Shown: positions 26,556 to 36,158, numbered from the stretch's first letter. The stretch: 64,000 nt of DNA from Candidatus Thioglobus autotrophicus (GCF_001293165.1 NZ_CP010552.1:868001-932000), one strand, 5' to 3'. The notes: generated by a model from the sequence alone, not told the origin. A program made the numbers and translations.

Positions 26556-27162
26556 AGCTACTATTTTTATTATTGACGATGATCAACAGGTTAGAGCGGC
26601 CTTGTCTTTATTAATGGAGTCTGTAGGCTGGAAAGTGAAATTGTTTGCAACAGCTGTCAGTTTTTTAGAACAGTTTGATGGCGACATTCCTGGCTGCATT
26701 ATTACCGATATTAGAATGCCTATGATGAGCGGCTTGGATTTGCAAATAAAGCTAAAAGAGTACCGTATTTCACCTCCGGTTTTAATGATTACAGGCCATG
26801 GAGATATAACTATGGCGGTGCGTGCGATTAAAGAAGGCGCATTAGATTTTATTGAAAAGCCGTTTAATAATCAGTATCTTTTGGACCGAGTACACCAAGC
26901 TATTGAAATTGATAGTGATAATAGGGAAGCAGTATTGCGCGTCCTAAAAGTTAAGGAAAAATATAATCAGTTGACCGATAAGGAAAAGCAAGTATTTGGG
27001 TGGATTATCAAAGGTGCTCTAAGTAAACAAATTGCTGAAGAAGTGTTTGTTACTCAATCGGCAGTTGAGGCTAGACGGTCAAAAATTATGGAAAAAATGA
27101 ATGCCGATAATATTTCTGATTTAATGAAAATGGCCATGGTTATGGGCATGGTAAATACTTAG
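26548..27162 (+). CDS. FixJ/TtrR-type response regulator
   Basis: 204 residues. Receiver domain with acidic pocket DDD near residue 10, phospho-acceptor D54 in CIITDIRMP, and EKPF; a C-terminal LuxR/FixJ HTH follows (LTDKEKQVFGWIIKG..KQIAEEVFVTQSAVEARRSKIMEKM). It overlaps the sensor gene by 8 bases, so the two are a coupled pair. TtrR is of this class. Probable targets are the neighbouring sox and DUF4395 genes (inference from position only). Confidence 0.9.
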   Translation: MNKATIFIIDDDQQVRAALSLLMESVGWKVKLFATAVSFLEQFDGDIPGCIITDIRMPMMSGLDLQIKLKEYRISPPVLMITGHGDITMAVRAIKEGALDFIEKPFNNQYLLDRVHQAIEIDSDNREAVLRVLKVKEKYNQLTDKEKQVFGWIIKGALSKQIAEEVFVTQSAVEARRSKIMEKMNADNISDLMKMAMVMGMVNT

Positions 27163-27184
27163 TCAAAAACTAACTTTATCGAAT

Positions 27185-27892
27185 TTATTTTTTATCCCAG
27201 TTTAGATTGTTGCATGCATGGCATGTTTCTTTGAGCAGGCCAATCTTCACCAGTAAAGCGTGAATTTTACAGCCTACACAGTATCCCAATATCGCCTCTA
27301 ACCACATAAATAGCAAGCAAACTGAAACGAGAATAATGCCTAATCCTGCAGGCATATATCGTTCTGTAGTCGGCAGTAGATTCAGTTGAAAAACTGAGTT
27401 CAATCCATGTGCAAACACCACGGGATTAAAAAATATAATACAGGTGATTACCATGCCAATGCCAATACTCCAGGCAAATCGCTTGGGAGCTATGGGCACC
27501 CAAACAGGTGGATGGTTTTTAGCAAGATAACTACTAATAAGAATACTGGGTGAAAATCTGGAAGTAGATACAAACATGCTAACGATCATTTCAAATAAGA
27601 CATAAAACAAAACTAAAGTTTGTGTTGAGTACTCATAAGTTCTCTTGACCGCCTCGACTGCGTAGATAATTTGATCATCCCAATTGGTGTCATAGGTGTC
27701 AGTAGCGGTACTAACATCAACCACCCACTTTGAAGTGTAAGCCACATCATATAACATCAAACCCATATACACAGGTACAAGTAAAAGTATTCCTGCACGA
27801 ATACGAACAGCAACTTCATTAATATAAATAACAGAAGCATCTAGATCTTGAAACCAGAGATTTTTCACTATTTTAGATAATTGACTTTTCAT
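27185..27892 (-). CDS. DUF4395 membrane protein
   Basis: 235 residues with about four transmembrane segments. The C-terminal half carries the DUF4395 pattern: a PKRFAW motif before the membrane segments, then LEAILGYCVGCKIHALLVKIGL with its CxxC pair, and a further CHAC near the end. The N-terminal 100 residues, with an acidic extracytoplasmic loop, are an addition to the basic domain. DUF4395 proteins often lie beside sulfur-metabolism and thioredoxin genes. It is on the same strand as, and 87 bases downstream of, soxZ. Function unknown. Confidence 0.75.
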   Translation of the reverse strand: MKSQLSKIVKNLWFQDLDASVIYINEVAVRIRAGILLLVPVYMGLMLYDVAYTSKWVVDVSTATDTYDTNWDDQIIYAVEAVKRTYEYSTQTLVLFYVLFEMIVSMFVSTSRFSPSILISSYLAKNHPPVWVPIAPKRFAWSIGIGMVITCIIFFNPVVFAHGLNSVFQLNLLPTTERYMPAGLGIILVSVCLLFMWLEAILGYCVGCKIHALLVKIGLLKETCHACNNLNWDKK

Positions 27893-27979
27893 GATTTTTT
27901 AATAAGTTTGTGCAATCATCTCTTGTCTTGAGAAGAAAGTTAAAGGCATTGAAGTAAATTGACGCTAATGCCGGATTGT

Positions 27980-28285
27980 TTATTTTGATACTTTGGATAT
28001 TTGCAGTGTCTTTCCCAGATTATCAATAGATTCGAAATGAATCTCATCGCCTTTTACACCTGGAATCTTAAACTGAAAAAATGGATTTTCAGAAATACTT
28101 CCACCAATCGCTGCTTTGGCGGCCAAACGATTATTCTTCTTTAAGATTAGGTTAGTGATGTGATTCTCTGGAACGATTTTCCCACTCTTATCTTTTCGAT
28201 TGCCACTTTCCATTGGATGCTTAATTAGCACCCTAACAGTAATAAATCCCGCTCTTGACTTAGCTTTTAGTTTGATTTTTGCCAT
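27980..28285 (-). CDS. soxZ: Thiosulfate oxidation carrier subunit SoxZ
   Basis: Partner of SoxY in the periplasmic carrier that holds the sulfur substrate during thiosulfate oxidation. 101 residues, no signal peptide of its own, as usual for SoxZ, which is co-exported with SoxY. Family features include KIKLKAKSRAGFITVRVLIKHPMESG, HITNLILKKN and NPFFQFKIPG. It follows soxY by 21 bases and is co-transcribed. soxA, soxX and soxB are outside the window. Confidence 0.95.
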   Translation of the reverse strand: MAKIKLKAKSRAGFITVRVLIKHPMESGNRKDKSGKIVPENHITNLILKKNNRLAAKAAIGGSISENPFFQFKIPGVKGDEIHFESIDNLGKTLQISKVSK

Positions 28286-28306
28286 AATTCTTTCTGGAGT
28301 ATTGTA

Positions 28307-28750
28307 CTAACCTCCGCATCCTCCTAAGGTGACCTTGACAGTCTTGTTTCTAATAAAGCTTCCTGATGCTGTGCCCACAACAGCTGTTACAACTGATGTT
28401 TCTGCCATTTTGATGCGCGTTGTAATAAAAGCAGACGCCTCTAAGATTTCAAAATATGCAGATAATGGCACTTTGTTGTTATGCACATAAATCGCAATAT
28501 TTTTAACGGCGGGCATATGGCTAGCATCGATTGTAATAGGTACCATGGCGCCATTTTCGGCAATCTCTGGTGCCTTTAATATAAACTCACCCTCTTGAGC
28601 GTTAGACAATTGTCGTTGAGTTTTTTTGGACAGTTCTTTAAACTCTGATGTATTGGCAAAGGCTTTAATAGGTGTCAGCAATCCAAAACTAACCGCAGTC
28701 GCGACTGAAGTAATGGCGATAGATTGCTTTAGAAATAATCTTCTATTCAT
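28307..28750 (-). CDS. soxY: Thiosulfate oxidation carrier protein SoxY
   Basis: Carries sulfur intermediates on a C-terminal cysteine. 147 residues. The Tat signal has NRRLFLKQS at the N-terminus; the mature domain contains LKAPEIAENGAMVPITI and the chain ends with the swinging arm GGCGG (Cys at 145). Operon order on the minus strand: DsrE-like, hairpin, soxY, soxZ. A SoxY-like domain without the arm appears in the caspase protein at 61223 (see finding). Confidence 0.96.
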   Translation of the reverse strand: MNRRLFLKQSIAITSVATAVSFGLLTPIKAFANTSEFKELSKKTQRQLSNAQEGEFILKAPEIAENGAMVPITIDASHMPAVKNIAIYVHNNKVPLSAYFEILEASAFITTRIKMAETSVVTAVVGTASGSFIRNKTVKVTLGGCGG

Positions 28751-28770
28751 TGTGCACTCTCTTTAAGTGT

Positions 28771-28799
28771 CAACACACAGGTAAAACCCCTGTGTGTTG
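28771..28799 (-). promoter_or_regulatory. Intergenic hairpin between dsrE-like gene and soxY
   Basis: A perfect 11-bp stem (CAACACACAGG at 28771-28781, CCTGTGTGTTG at 28789-28799) with a 7-nt loop. No T run follows on the minus strand, so it is not a classical terminator. It may set mRNA stability or partial attenuation between the two cistrons. Confidence 0.6.
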
Positions 28800-28805
28800 A
28801 TGTTA

Positions 28806-29288
28806 TTAAGGTCTTAAGTAGGCAAAACCTTTGGCTTGAAGATGTGCAATCTCTGCAACACCACTGGGAACGATGTCAGTTCTTTCAGCATCGTAAAGTT
28901 GGTCTGTATCAATCTTCTTGCCTTTTAGCGTATTTGCGCACACTTTAAAGGTAACACCTTGTTTTTTTAGATTGGCAATAGAAGCTTGCTGCTTGTTTGT
29001 GGCATTTCCAACTGGAAGCTTAGTGCTACTAGCCTCTTCTGGTAATAGCAACATTGACAAGCCTTTGCCGTGCATAATAACTCGAAGATCTAGGTTTTTT
29101 GCGCCGACAGCATTGATATGGTTTTGGATATTTCTAAGTGCGCCTGTTTGTCGCTTAGCACCGTCATAGTTAACATGGTAGGCAATTCTCTGCGTGCCAT
29201 AATCTCCAGCATTAGCTATCGATGATAAGCCAAATGCCATGCTAAGTGCTATAAGCCCTGTTACCATTTTATTTATTGTTGTTTTCAT
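28806..29288 (-). CDS. Periplasmic DsrE-family protein
   Basis: 160 residues with a Sec signal peptide (about 1-27, ending SIANA). The mature part resembles DsrE/DsrF-like folds (YHVNYDG near the start, LDLRVIMHGKGLSMLL in the middle, GVTFKVCANTLKG near the end, ending in AEIAHLQAKGFAYLRP). Exported DsrE-like proteins of this type lie beside sox genes in many sulfur oxidisers and may bind or move sulfur. One cysteine is seen in FKVCANT, at the position of the functional Cys of the family. First gene of the sox run on this strand. Confidence 0.85.
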   Translation of the reverse strand: MKTTINKMVTGLIALSMAFGLSSIANAGDYGTQRIAYHVNYDGAKRQTGALRNIQNHINAVGAKNLDLRVIMHGKGLSMLLLPEEASSTKLPVGNATNKQQASIANLKKQGVTFKVCANTLKGKKIDTDQLYDAERTDIVPSGVAEIAHLQAKGFAYLRP

Positions 29289-29425
29289 TTTCTCTCCCTA
29301 TTTATATTAAATGTCTTTTTTAAGTCAAGCATATGGCTCGACCGATTTCAATTGTATAGAACTGGGAAAATAATAGAATTAGGGCTTATACCAATAATGT
29401 TGGTAGTTATTTGAACGGATGTCGT

Positions 29426-31387
29426 TTAATCAATCGGATCTACATCTAAATACCAGCGAACTTTATTTTTAAGCTTGATGGTATCAATGTGCTGGCTAAA
29501 AGTGGCGAGCATTTGATGAAGTGCTTTTCTGTCATTTGATTGCAAGTACAAATTGAAGTAATAATAATCTGCCTTTTTTTCAATTGAATTGGCTACAGGC
29601 CCCCAAATTTCTACCGTATCAAGCTTAACACTTTTTAAGAGACCGGCCACCTCGCGCAAAAAATCCTCAGCATTTTGTTTATTTTTAGCATTCGCACATA
29701 ACAACGCTTGATGAGCGAATGGTGGCATCATGGCACTTTGTCGCTGCTTAAGTAGGCCACTGGCAAATTGTGTATAGCGATTTGAAAGGACATAATGAAA
29801 CATTGGATGATCTGGGTAGCGTGTTTGAATCGCCACCTCGCCTTGATCGCCACTGCGACCAGCACGCCCTGAAACTTGAATCAGAAGCTGCGCCAAATAT
29901 TCAGTGGCACGGAAATTGGTGGATAAAAAACCACCATCAATATCCAATATACCCACCATGGCTAAATTAGAAAAGTCATGGCCTTTGGCCAACATTTGCG
30001 TGCCAACAATAATGCATGGCTCACCAGAATTAATTTTTTCTAAGTGTTCGGCTAGGGCTTTTTTGCGTCGTGTGGTGTCGCGATCAATACGGATAATAGG
30101 CGTATCGGCAAAGTGTGAACCTAGGGTTTCTTCGAGTCGTTCTGTACCGTAACCATAAACCTCTAAGCTTTGTTCGCCACACTCAGGACAGGCTTGTTCT
30201 GGCATTTGTTCATCGCCACAGTGGTGACACTTGAGTCGATTGATATGTCGATGATAAATCATGGAAGCATGGCAATGGTTACACTCAGATTTCCAACTAC
30301 ATTCTGTACAAAAGTAAACTGGCGCATAGCCACGCCTGTTAATAAACAACATCACTTGCTTGCCTTTAGACAAGTATTGCTGCATTTTTTCAACGAGCAG
30401 TTTAGACAAAGCACCATCAGTATGCGAGCGCATGTCAATCAGGCTAACTTTTGGCATCACCACGCCACCAGCTCGATTGGCCAAAGTTAGGCGCGTGAGC
30501 TTATTATCCATAGCGTTTTTTAAAGTTTCCAAGCTCGGCGTAGCTGTACCTAATATCAGCGGAATTCCAACTTGCTTGGCACGAATAAAGCTAAGATCTC
30601 GCGCTGAATAACGAAAGCTTGATTGTTGCTTAAATGAGCCGTCATGCTCTTCATCAATAATAATCATGCCAAGATTTGGCATGGGCGCAAAGATGGCGCT
30701 TCGTGTGCCTAAAACCACACCAGCGTCTCCACTTTTGGCCATAAGATAAGCATCAAGCTTTTGGGTTTCATTTAGTTGTGAGTGAATAGCTACGACACGG
30801 GTTTTTAGGCGCTGTTCAAAGCGCGCTATCATTTGTGGCGTTAGGCCGATTTCCGGTACCAATACTAATACTTGTTGACCTTGATTAAGCACCTCTTGGG
30901 TGATGCGCAGGTAAACTTCAGTTTTTCCACTGCCGGTAACACCGTGAAGCAGAAAGCCGTGATACTTATGTTGTTCAGCCAAAATGGCTTCAATAGCTAG
31001 TGTTTGCTCCTGGGTAATTTCAAAGTCAGGCTGGCTGGTTTTAAGCGGCAAGCCAATAACTTTTTTGATCTTTGCTTCTTTGCCAAGACGCAAATTTTTG
31101 GGCATGGCTGCCAACAACACCTCGCCAACAGGATGGTGATAATATTTAGCTGCCCAAAAAAGAAAATCCAGAATGGGTTTATCCAGAATCGGCATTTCGT
31201 CCAGAACTTCCACGATAGATTTCAGCTTGTTAAAATCACTTTTATCTTTATTGGCAAGCGCAATTCCAATGACTTTTTTAGCACCAAAAGGCACTTTAAC
31301 ACGCGCGCCAACAGCAACTTCATGATCACTTTGGTAATCAAAAGTTTTGTTTAATGGAACGGCAATAGCAACTTCAATGATTGGCAT
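29426..31387 (-). CDS. priA: Primosomal protein N' (replication restart helicase PriA)
   Basis: Superfamily 2 DNA helicase that restarts stalled forks. 653 residues from ATG 31387, shorter than the 732 of E. coli. N-terminal 3'-DNA-binding part (VAIAVPLNKTFDYQ), Walker A GVTGSGKTEVY, DEEHDGSF, then the zinc cluster with paired cysteines (CTECSWKSECNHCH, CHHCG, CPECG), GTQMLAKGHDF and QVSGRAGR. An upstream GTG at 31408 would add seven residues that do not match the family N-terminus. Confidence 0.95.
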   Translation of the reverse strand: MPIIEVAIAVPLNKTFDYQSDHEVAVGARVKVPFGAKKVIGIALANKDKSDFNKLKSIVEVLDEMPILDKPILDFLFWAAKYYHHPVGEVLLAAMPKNLRLGKEAKIKKVIGLPLKTSQPDFEITQEQTLAIEAILAEQHKYHGFLLHGVTGSGKTEVYLRITQEVLNQGQQVLVLVPEIGLTPQMIARFEQRLKTRVVAIHSQLNETQKLDAYLMAKSGDAGVVLGTRSAIFAPMPNLGMIIIDEEHDGSFKQQSSFRYSARDLSFIRAKQVGIPLILGTATPSLETLKNAMDNKLTRLTLANRAGGVVMPKVSLIDMRSHTDGALSKLLVEKMQQYLSKGKQVMLFINRRGYAPVYFCTECSWKSECNHCHASMIYHRHINRLKCHHCGDEQMPEQACPECGEQSLEVYGYGTERLEETLGSHFADTPIIRIDRDTTRRKKALAEHLEKINSGEPCIIVGTQMLAKGHDFSNLAMVGILDIDGGFLSTNFRATEYLAQLLIQVSGRAGRSGDQGEVAIQTRYPDHPMFHYVLSNRYTQFASGLLKQRQSAMMPPFAHQALLCANAKNKQNAEDFLREVAGLLKSVKLDTVEIWGPVANSIEKKADYYYFNLYLQSNDRKALHQMLATFSQHIDTIKLKNKVRWYLDVDPID

Positions 31388-31443
31388 GAATGCTGGAATA
31401 TTAACCACGTAAAATAAATCATTTTATCAATTAAATCTTGGGC

Positions 31444-31884
31444 ATGATTGTTATTCAAAATAGTATTGACGTTAATAGTATTAATGAAGCAGAGTTTTCC
31501 AATACGCTACAAAGCGTACTAGATGAGCTTAACGTAAGCGATAGTGAGCTACTCGTGCGCTTTGTGGATAAGATAGAAATTCAGCAGTTAAATAAAACCT
31601 ATCGTCATCAGGATAAAGCCACCAATGTATTGTCTTTTCCCAGCGATTTGCCGATTGAAATTGAAGAGGCGATTTTAGGTGACGTGGTTATATGTGTTGC
31701 AGTTGTGACTGAAGAGGCGCAAGCGCAAGGAAAAACTTTTGAGAATCATTTGCTGCATATGGCCATTCACGGAACGCTGCATTTATTGGGATTTGACCAT
31801 ATTGAAGAATCAGATGCTGAAAAAATGGAAGCGCTTGAAGTAAAAATTTTGGAAAAAATGCAAATCAGCAATCCATATCAATAA
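31444..31884 (+). CDS. ybeY: Endoribonuclease YbeY
   Basis: Metal-dependent RNase for 16S rRNA 3' maturation and ribosome quality control. 146 residues from ATG 31444; a TTG two codons upstream is possible but not needed. Motifs: RFVDKIEIQQLNKTYRHQDKATNVLSFP, the LGDVVIC segment and the zinc site HGTLHLLGFDH. Divergent from priA; convergent with tilS. Confidence 0.95.
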   Translation: MIVIQNSIDVNSINEAEFSNTLQSVLDELNVSDSELLVRFVDKIEIQQLNKTYRHQDKATNVLSFPSDLPIEIEEAILGDVVICVAVVTEEAQAQGKTFENHLLHMAIHGTLHLLGFDHIEESDAEKMEALEVKILEKMQISNPYQ

Positions 31885-31891
31885 TTAAGGT

Positions 31892-33067
31892 TTATTCAGC
31901 GTGCTCCATGCGTCCAAGGCGCTCCATAGCACGTAATTCATCGTTAATATAATACATTTTGAGTGAATTTCGCTCCCAAGGCGGTATTCCCGCTTCTTGC
32001 AAGACCTTTTTCAGAGATTGTGAGTGTTTTTTGCCGGGTAACTTGATGCGTTGACCTTCGGCTCGATAACGAATGGAAAAATTTGGCAAATTTTCTAATT
32101 CAGTGTGAATTGGGCATTTTTCTGATATTTTTTCAGTTGTGTTATTAATAAAATACAAGGATTGCTGGTAACGCCTTACTTCAAACTCATCCCATCTAAC
32201 TAATGGCGTTGCATCGGCTTTGGCAGATAACAGCTCAATAATCTGATCGAGGATTTTGTCGCTTGGCGCTAAAAAATTTAACTGATTAAGTTGATGGCGC
32301 AATACGTTTTTAATTCTATGCAGCTGAAGTGTTGTCAATGCATCAATTTGCAGGCGATTATTAGCATCAAGCAGATTGTTAGTCTGAATATCAAGCTCAG
32401 CTAATTCACGCATGAGTTTGAGCGCTTCTGACTGGTGTTTGGCGCTACGAGCAAGGGATTTTGTCAAATTTTGATAGATTTTTGATAATAGAGGGATTAT
32501 CTCTAAACGCAGTAAATTTCGCCTAAAATTAGTATCTTTGTTGCTATCGTCTTCAATCCAGTTGAGTTTGTGCTGGGTAGCGTAGTCAATCACCTGCTGT
32601 TTTCCAATCCCGAGCATGGGGCGGTAGTGAACACCTAGTCCCAAAGGTTTTTGTGGTGGCATTGAGGCTAATCCAGCAACACCAGCGCCTCGAAACAATT
32701 GCAAAAGCAAAGTTTCTGCTTGATCGTCCTGATGATGTGCAGTGCACAAAATTTCATCTTGATTTAAATCACATGATAATGAAAAATAGCGTTTTTTACG
32801 GGCATTTTCTTCGATGTTAGATGTTTTTTCTAGATAAAAGTCGATATTTTTATAAGGGATGTTGAGGCTTTTACATATCTGTTGGCAAAAAGCATGCCAA
32901 TGATCACAATGCTCAGATAAGTGATGGTTGCAATGTACAACTCTGAGTTGTTTGGGAAAGTGGGTGTGTAAATAGTGGAGTAAGACGACCGAATCCATGC
33001 CGCCACTCAAGCCTAGGACAATATTTTTGCCCTGAAGATAGCTGTCTTTAGTCTTTAAATTGTCCAA
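31892..33067 (-). CDS. tilS: tRNA(Ile)-lysidine synthase
   Basis: ATP-dependent modification of C34 in tRNA-Ile(CAU) to lysidine, needed to read AUA. PP-loop signature SGGMDS near the N-terminus, then [24 protein letters not shown] and [12 protein letters not shown]; the C-terminal TilS substrate-binding domains follow. The frame stays open to 33115, inside accA. Starting at TTG 33067 gives about 390 residues with the usual short lead to the PP-loop and still overlaps the accA end by 20 bases; TTG 33073 is also possible. Its substrate tRNA is at 11603-11679. Confidence 0.92.
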   Translation of the reverse strand: MDNLKTKDSYLQGKNIVLGLSGGMDSVVLLHYLHTHFPKQLRVVHCNHHLSEHCDHWHAFCQQICKSLNIPYKNIDFYLEKTSNIEENARKKRYFSLSCDLNQDEILCTAHHQDDQAETLLLQLFRGAGVAGLASMPPQKPLGLGVHYRPMLGIGKQQVIDYATQHKLNWIEDDSNKDTNFRRNLLRLEIIPLLSKIYQNLTKSLARSAKHQSEALKLMRELAELDIQTNNLLDANNRLQIDALTTLQLHRIKNVLRHQLNQLNFLAPSDKILDQIIELLSAKADATPLVRWDEFEVRRYQQSLYFINNTTEKISEKCPIHTELENLPNFSIRYRAEGQRIKLPGKKHSQSLKKVLQEAGIPPWERNSLKMYYINDELRAMERLGRMEHAE

Positions 33068-33998
33068 ACCCAAGGAGTTTTTCTTGTCTTGCTGAAAGCA
33101 GGTCGGCCGTAGCAATTTTTTTAATAGCGTTTAGTTCTTGCACTAAAGCAGCTTTCAATAAAGACTGAGCTTCTGACGGATCACGATGGTTGCCACCCAA
33201 TGGCTCATTAATAATAACGTCAATTAATCCCTCTTTTTTAAGGTGTTCTGAGGTGAGCTTTAAGGATTCAGCAGCAATGTTTGCTTGGCTGGCATCTTTA
33301 TATAAAATAGAGGCGCAACCTTCTGGCGAAATGACTGAGTAGATTGAGTATTCGAACATCATCATGGTGTCGGCTACGCCAATTGCCAAAGCGCCACCAG
33401 AGCCACCTTCGCCAATAACCACGGAGATAATCGGTGTGGCTAGGGTTGACATCTCGAATAGATTTTTGGCAATGGCTTCGCTCTGTCCGCGCTCTTCTGC
33501 GCCAATGCCTGGATAAGCGCCGGGCGTGTCAATAAAGGTAATGACAGGCAGATTAAATTTTTCAGCCATTTTCATTAAACGTAGCGCCTTACGATAGCCT
33601 TCAGGGCGTGGCATGCCAAAATTATATTTGAGTTTTTCTTGGGTTGATCGACCTTTTTGTTGGCCAATAAACATTACTGGTTGGCCGTCTAATTTGGCAA
33701 TACCGCCCACAATAGCATGGTCATCGCCATAAGCACGATCACCATGTAGCTCGGTAAATTCTTCAAACACTTCATCAATATAATCTAGTGTGTAAAGACG
33801 TTTAGGGTGGCGCGCTAGTTGAGAAATTTGCCAATCAGATAAAGAAGAAAATATCTTTTTTGTGAGGCTACTGCTTTTGCTCTTTAAGGCCTTCATTTCA
33901 TCGGCAATATCAGCCTTATCTTGAATGTTGTAAAGCGCATTAATTTTTTCTTCTAGTTCGGCAATTGGCTGTTCAAAATCAAGATAATCTAAATTCAT
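33048..33998 (-). CDS. accA: Acetyl-CoA carboxylase carboxyltransferase subunit alpha
   Basis: Alpha subunit of the carboxyltransferase that makes malonyl-CoA with AccD. 316 residues, the standard length. [14 protein letters not shown] at the N-terminus, [44 protein letters not shown] and the [23 protein letters not shown] loop followed by [15 protein letters not shown] are all family features. Operon with tilS (overlap); the same gene pair is adjacent in many Gammaproteobacteria. Confidence 0.97.
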   Translation of the reverse strand: MNLDYLDFEQPIAELEEKINALYNIQDKADIADEMKALKSKSSSLTKKIFSSLSDWQISQLARHPKRLYTLDYIDEVFEEFTELHGDRAYGDDHAIVGGIAKLDGQPVMFIGQQKGRSTQEKLKYNFGMPRPEGYRKALRLMKMAEKFNLPVITFIDTPGAYPGIGAEERGQSEAIAKNLFEMSTLATPIISVVIGEGGSGGALAIGVADTMMMFEYSIYSVISPEGCASILYKDASQANIAAESLKLTSEHLKKEGLIDVIINEPLGGNHRDPSEAQSLLKAALVQELNAIKKIATADLLSARQEKLLGFGQFKD

Positions 33999-34042
33999 AA
34001 GGCATTAAAATAAATGTTTAAATAATGATTGAATTATAGCAG

Positions 34043-34651
34043 ATGGAACTATTAACACTACTATCTTTAATGTTTGCCACGTTTGTGTATGCCATCTCTC
34101 CGGGCCCCGGGATATTTGCCGTATTAGCCACCTCAACACGTTATGGCCCTATTGCGGCTTTGTGGCTTTCTATTGGGCATGTGATCGGCGATATCCTGTA
34201 TGTTTCAATTGCCATGTTTGCGCTTACATTTTTGGCGCAAACCATCGAGCAAAGCATGGTTTTTGTGAAAATGTTTGGTGCGACATATTTGCTCTATATT
34301 GGCTTTCAACAATATCGCTCAATGGGGGTTAGTTTTAAAGAAGACAAGAGTCAGAAGTCAATCATCCATCTGCTTTTTTCTGGGTTTATTGTGGGCGGAA
34401 CTAACCCAAAAACCATTATTTATTACTTATCTTTTTTGCCTATTTTTATCGATTTAAATAATCTAACGCTAATGACTGAGGTGCAAGTTATTGTGGTGGT
34501 GGGCGTGACAGTTTTGTTGGTATTGAGTTTGGCTAATATTCTTGGACTAAGGCTGAGAAAATCTGTCAAAGATCCTAGCGTGATTCAAAAGGTTAATAAA
34601 ATAACAGGTATAACTATGATGTTAGTCGGTGTTTTTGTGGCATTATATTAA
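34043..34651 (+). CDS. LysE/RhtB-family exporter 1
   Basis: 202 residues, six predicted transmembrane helices. The N-terminal signature AISPGPGIFAVLATSTRYGP is that of the LysE/RhtB amino-acid exporters; GGTNPKTIIYYLSFLPIF in the middle is the second conserved block. It is followed 5 bases later by a paralog of the same length and then by an EamA-type permease, suggesting a small export operon. Substrate unknown. Confidence 0.88.
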   Translation: MELLTLLSLMFATFVYAISPGPGIFAVLATSTRYGPIAALWLSIGHVIGDILYVSIAMFALTFLAQTIEQSMVFVKMFGATYLLYIGFQQYRSMGVSFKEDKSQKSIIHLLFSGFIVGGTNPKTIIYYLSFLPIFIDLNNLTLMTEVQVIVVVGVTVLLVLSLANILGLRLRKSVKDPSVIQKVNKITGITMMLVGVFVALY

Positions 34652-34656
34652 AGCCA

Positions 34657-35265
34657 ATGACATTACTTGATTTCACCTCTTTATTTTTAATTGCCTTTGT
34701 GTTTGTGATTACACCTGGGCCGGGCACTTTGGCGGTATTTGCCAAGAGTATGGCACAAGGGTTTGTGCCGGCTTTTTATTTATCACTTGGTATGGTGCTG
34801 GGCGATTTGGTGTATTTGGCCGCAGTACTTTTTTCGCTGGATTTATTTGCCGAGGTTATTACACCACTCATGGATTATGTTAGGGTTCTTGGCGGGCTTT
34901 ATTTAATTTATTTAGGCTATGGCGCTTGGAATGCGCACAAAGTAAAGCTAAGCTCAAAGTCTAAACACAAGACGAATGCTAAGGAGTTTTTAACGGGGCT
35001 AATAATTAGCCTAACCAATCCTAAAGTGATGATTTTTTATATTGCTATTTTGCCAGCCTTTATTGACCTATCTCAAGTTAGCATACTCTATGCTTTAGAA
35101 ATTTTAGCCACCGTTGGCGTGGGGCTTATTGTCGGTATTAGCGTGATTAATATTACTGTTGGAAAGATTAAGAAAATATTTGCCAAGCCAGGAATGGATG
35201 TGCGTATTAATAAAATTAGTGGCACGATTATGGTTTCTGTTGGTGTTTTGTTGGGCTTGTCATGA
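34657..35265 (+). CDS. LysE/RhtB-family exporter 2
   Basis: 202 residues, six predicted transmembrane helices; a tandem paralog of the preceding gene (VITPGPGTLAVFAKSMAQG and SLTNPKVMIFYIAILPAFI correspond block for block). The same length and adjacency point to tandem duplication followed by marked divergence. The stop overlaps the next gene start by 4 bases. Substrate unknown. Confidence 0.88.
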   Translation: MTLLDFTSLFLIAFVFVITPGPGTLAVFAKSMAQGFVPAFYLSLGMVLGDLVYLAAVLFSLDLFAEVITPLMDYVRVLGGLYLIYLGYGAWNAHKVKLSSKSKHKTNAKEFLTGLIISLTNPKVMIFYIAILPAFIDLSQVSILYALEILATVGVGLIVGISVINITVGKIKKIFAKPGMDVRINKISGTIMVSVGVLLGLS

Positions 35266-36158
35266 GTAATGATCGCCAGCTATCCCTTTGGATTGTGCTT
35301 GCTATGTTGTTCTGGGGCGCCTCTTGGCCGATTGCGAATGTGCTGTCAAATTACATTAACGTGCATGAATTTATAAGCTATCGCTACATCATTACAACCA
35401 TCACTATGGTGCCTGTGTTGTGGTGGATGAAATTAAGCTTTAAGATTAGTTTTCAACATTTTTTGGTGGCCTGTGCCGCAGCTATTCTACTGATTTATTA
35501 TTCTAAATATTATTTCTTAAGTACTAAATATGGCGCCCCAGGATTGGCAGGTGCGGTAGTAACGACGCTGATGCCAGTATTGGTGTATTTGCTGATGATG
35601 TTTAGTAAGCAGAAGAAAACCCAAAACAAGGATTGGCTGGCTTTATTGTTGGGTGTTTTTGGGGTTTTGGTTACCATGAATATTTGGCAGTTTCAGCTCA
35701 GTGAGATTATAAGCGGTACCAGTGTGTATCTATTGGCCGCAGCAACTTGTTGGGCTTTGATGTCTATTGTTACCACCTATGCCAAGTCAGTTGTACCTGC
35801 AACACTGAGTTTTTATATTTATTTGATGACAGCGCTTTTTGATTTAACCTTCTTTTTTGAGCCAACTCACGGCTCTATCTTGGCTATGGATAGTGTATTT
35901 TGGCTTAGTTTTTTGATTGTTACGATTGGCTCCACGACATTTGCCACTACCGTTTATTTTTTAGGTATTCAAAAATTAGGCTCCAAGCAAGCCAGTGTAT
36001 TTACTTTTTTAGTGCCATTTTTTGCCGTTGGTTTAAGTGTGCTATTTTTAAACGAAAATTGGTATTGGACAACCATACTCGGCGCACTAATGACAATCGT
36101 TGCTCTGATTATATTAAACAATATTAAGCTTGGATTTTATAATAAAGGCCATGATTAG
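35262..36158 (+). CDS. EamA/DMT-family permease
   Basis: 298 residues with ten predicted transmembrane helices in two EamA halves (LSLWIVLAMLFWGASWPIANVL at the start; the second half starts near residue 150 and ends SVLFLNENWYWTTILGALMTIVALI). Drug/metabolite transporter superfamily, probably an exporter of amino acids or related metabolites. It overlaps LysE-type gene 2 by 4 bases. Confidence 0.86.
   Translation: MSNDRQLSLWIVLAMLFWGASWPIANVLSNYINVHEFISYRYIITTITMVPVLWWMKLSFKISFQHFLVACAAAILLIYYSKYYFLSTKYGAPGLAGAVVTTLMPVLVYLLMMFSKQKKTQNKDWLALLLGVFGVLVTMNIWQFQLSEIISGTSVYLLAAATCWALMSIVTTYAKSVVPATLSFYIYLMTALFDLTFFFEPTHGSILAMDSVFWLSFLIVTIGSTTFATTVYFLGIQKLGSKQASVFTFLVPFFAVGLSVLFLNENWYWTTILGALMTIVALIILNNIKLGFYNKGHD

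Noticed and set aside
29390-29404. ACCAA/TTGGT inverted repeat upstream of the DsrE-like gene
   Set aside because: Five-base arms in AT-rich sequence are expected by chance; no second copy was noticed nearby.
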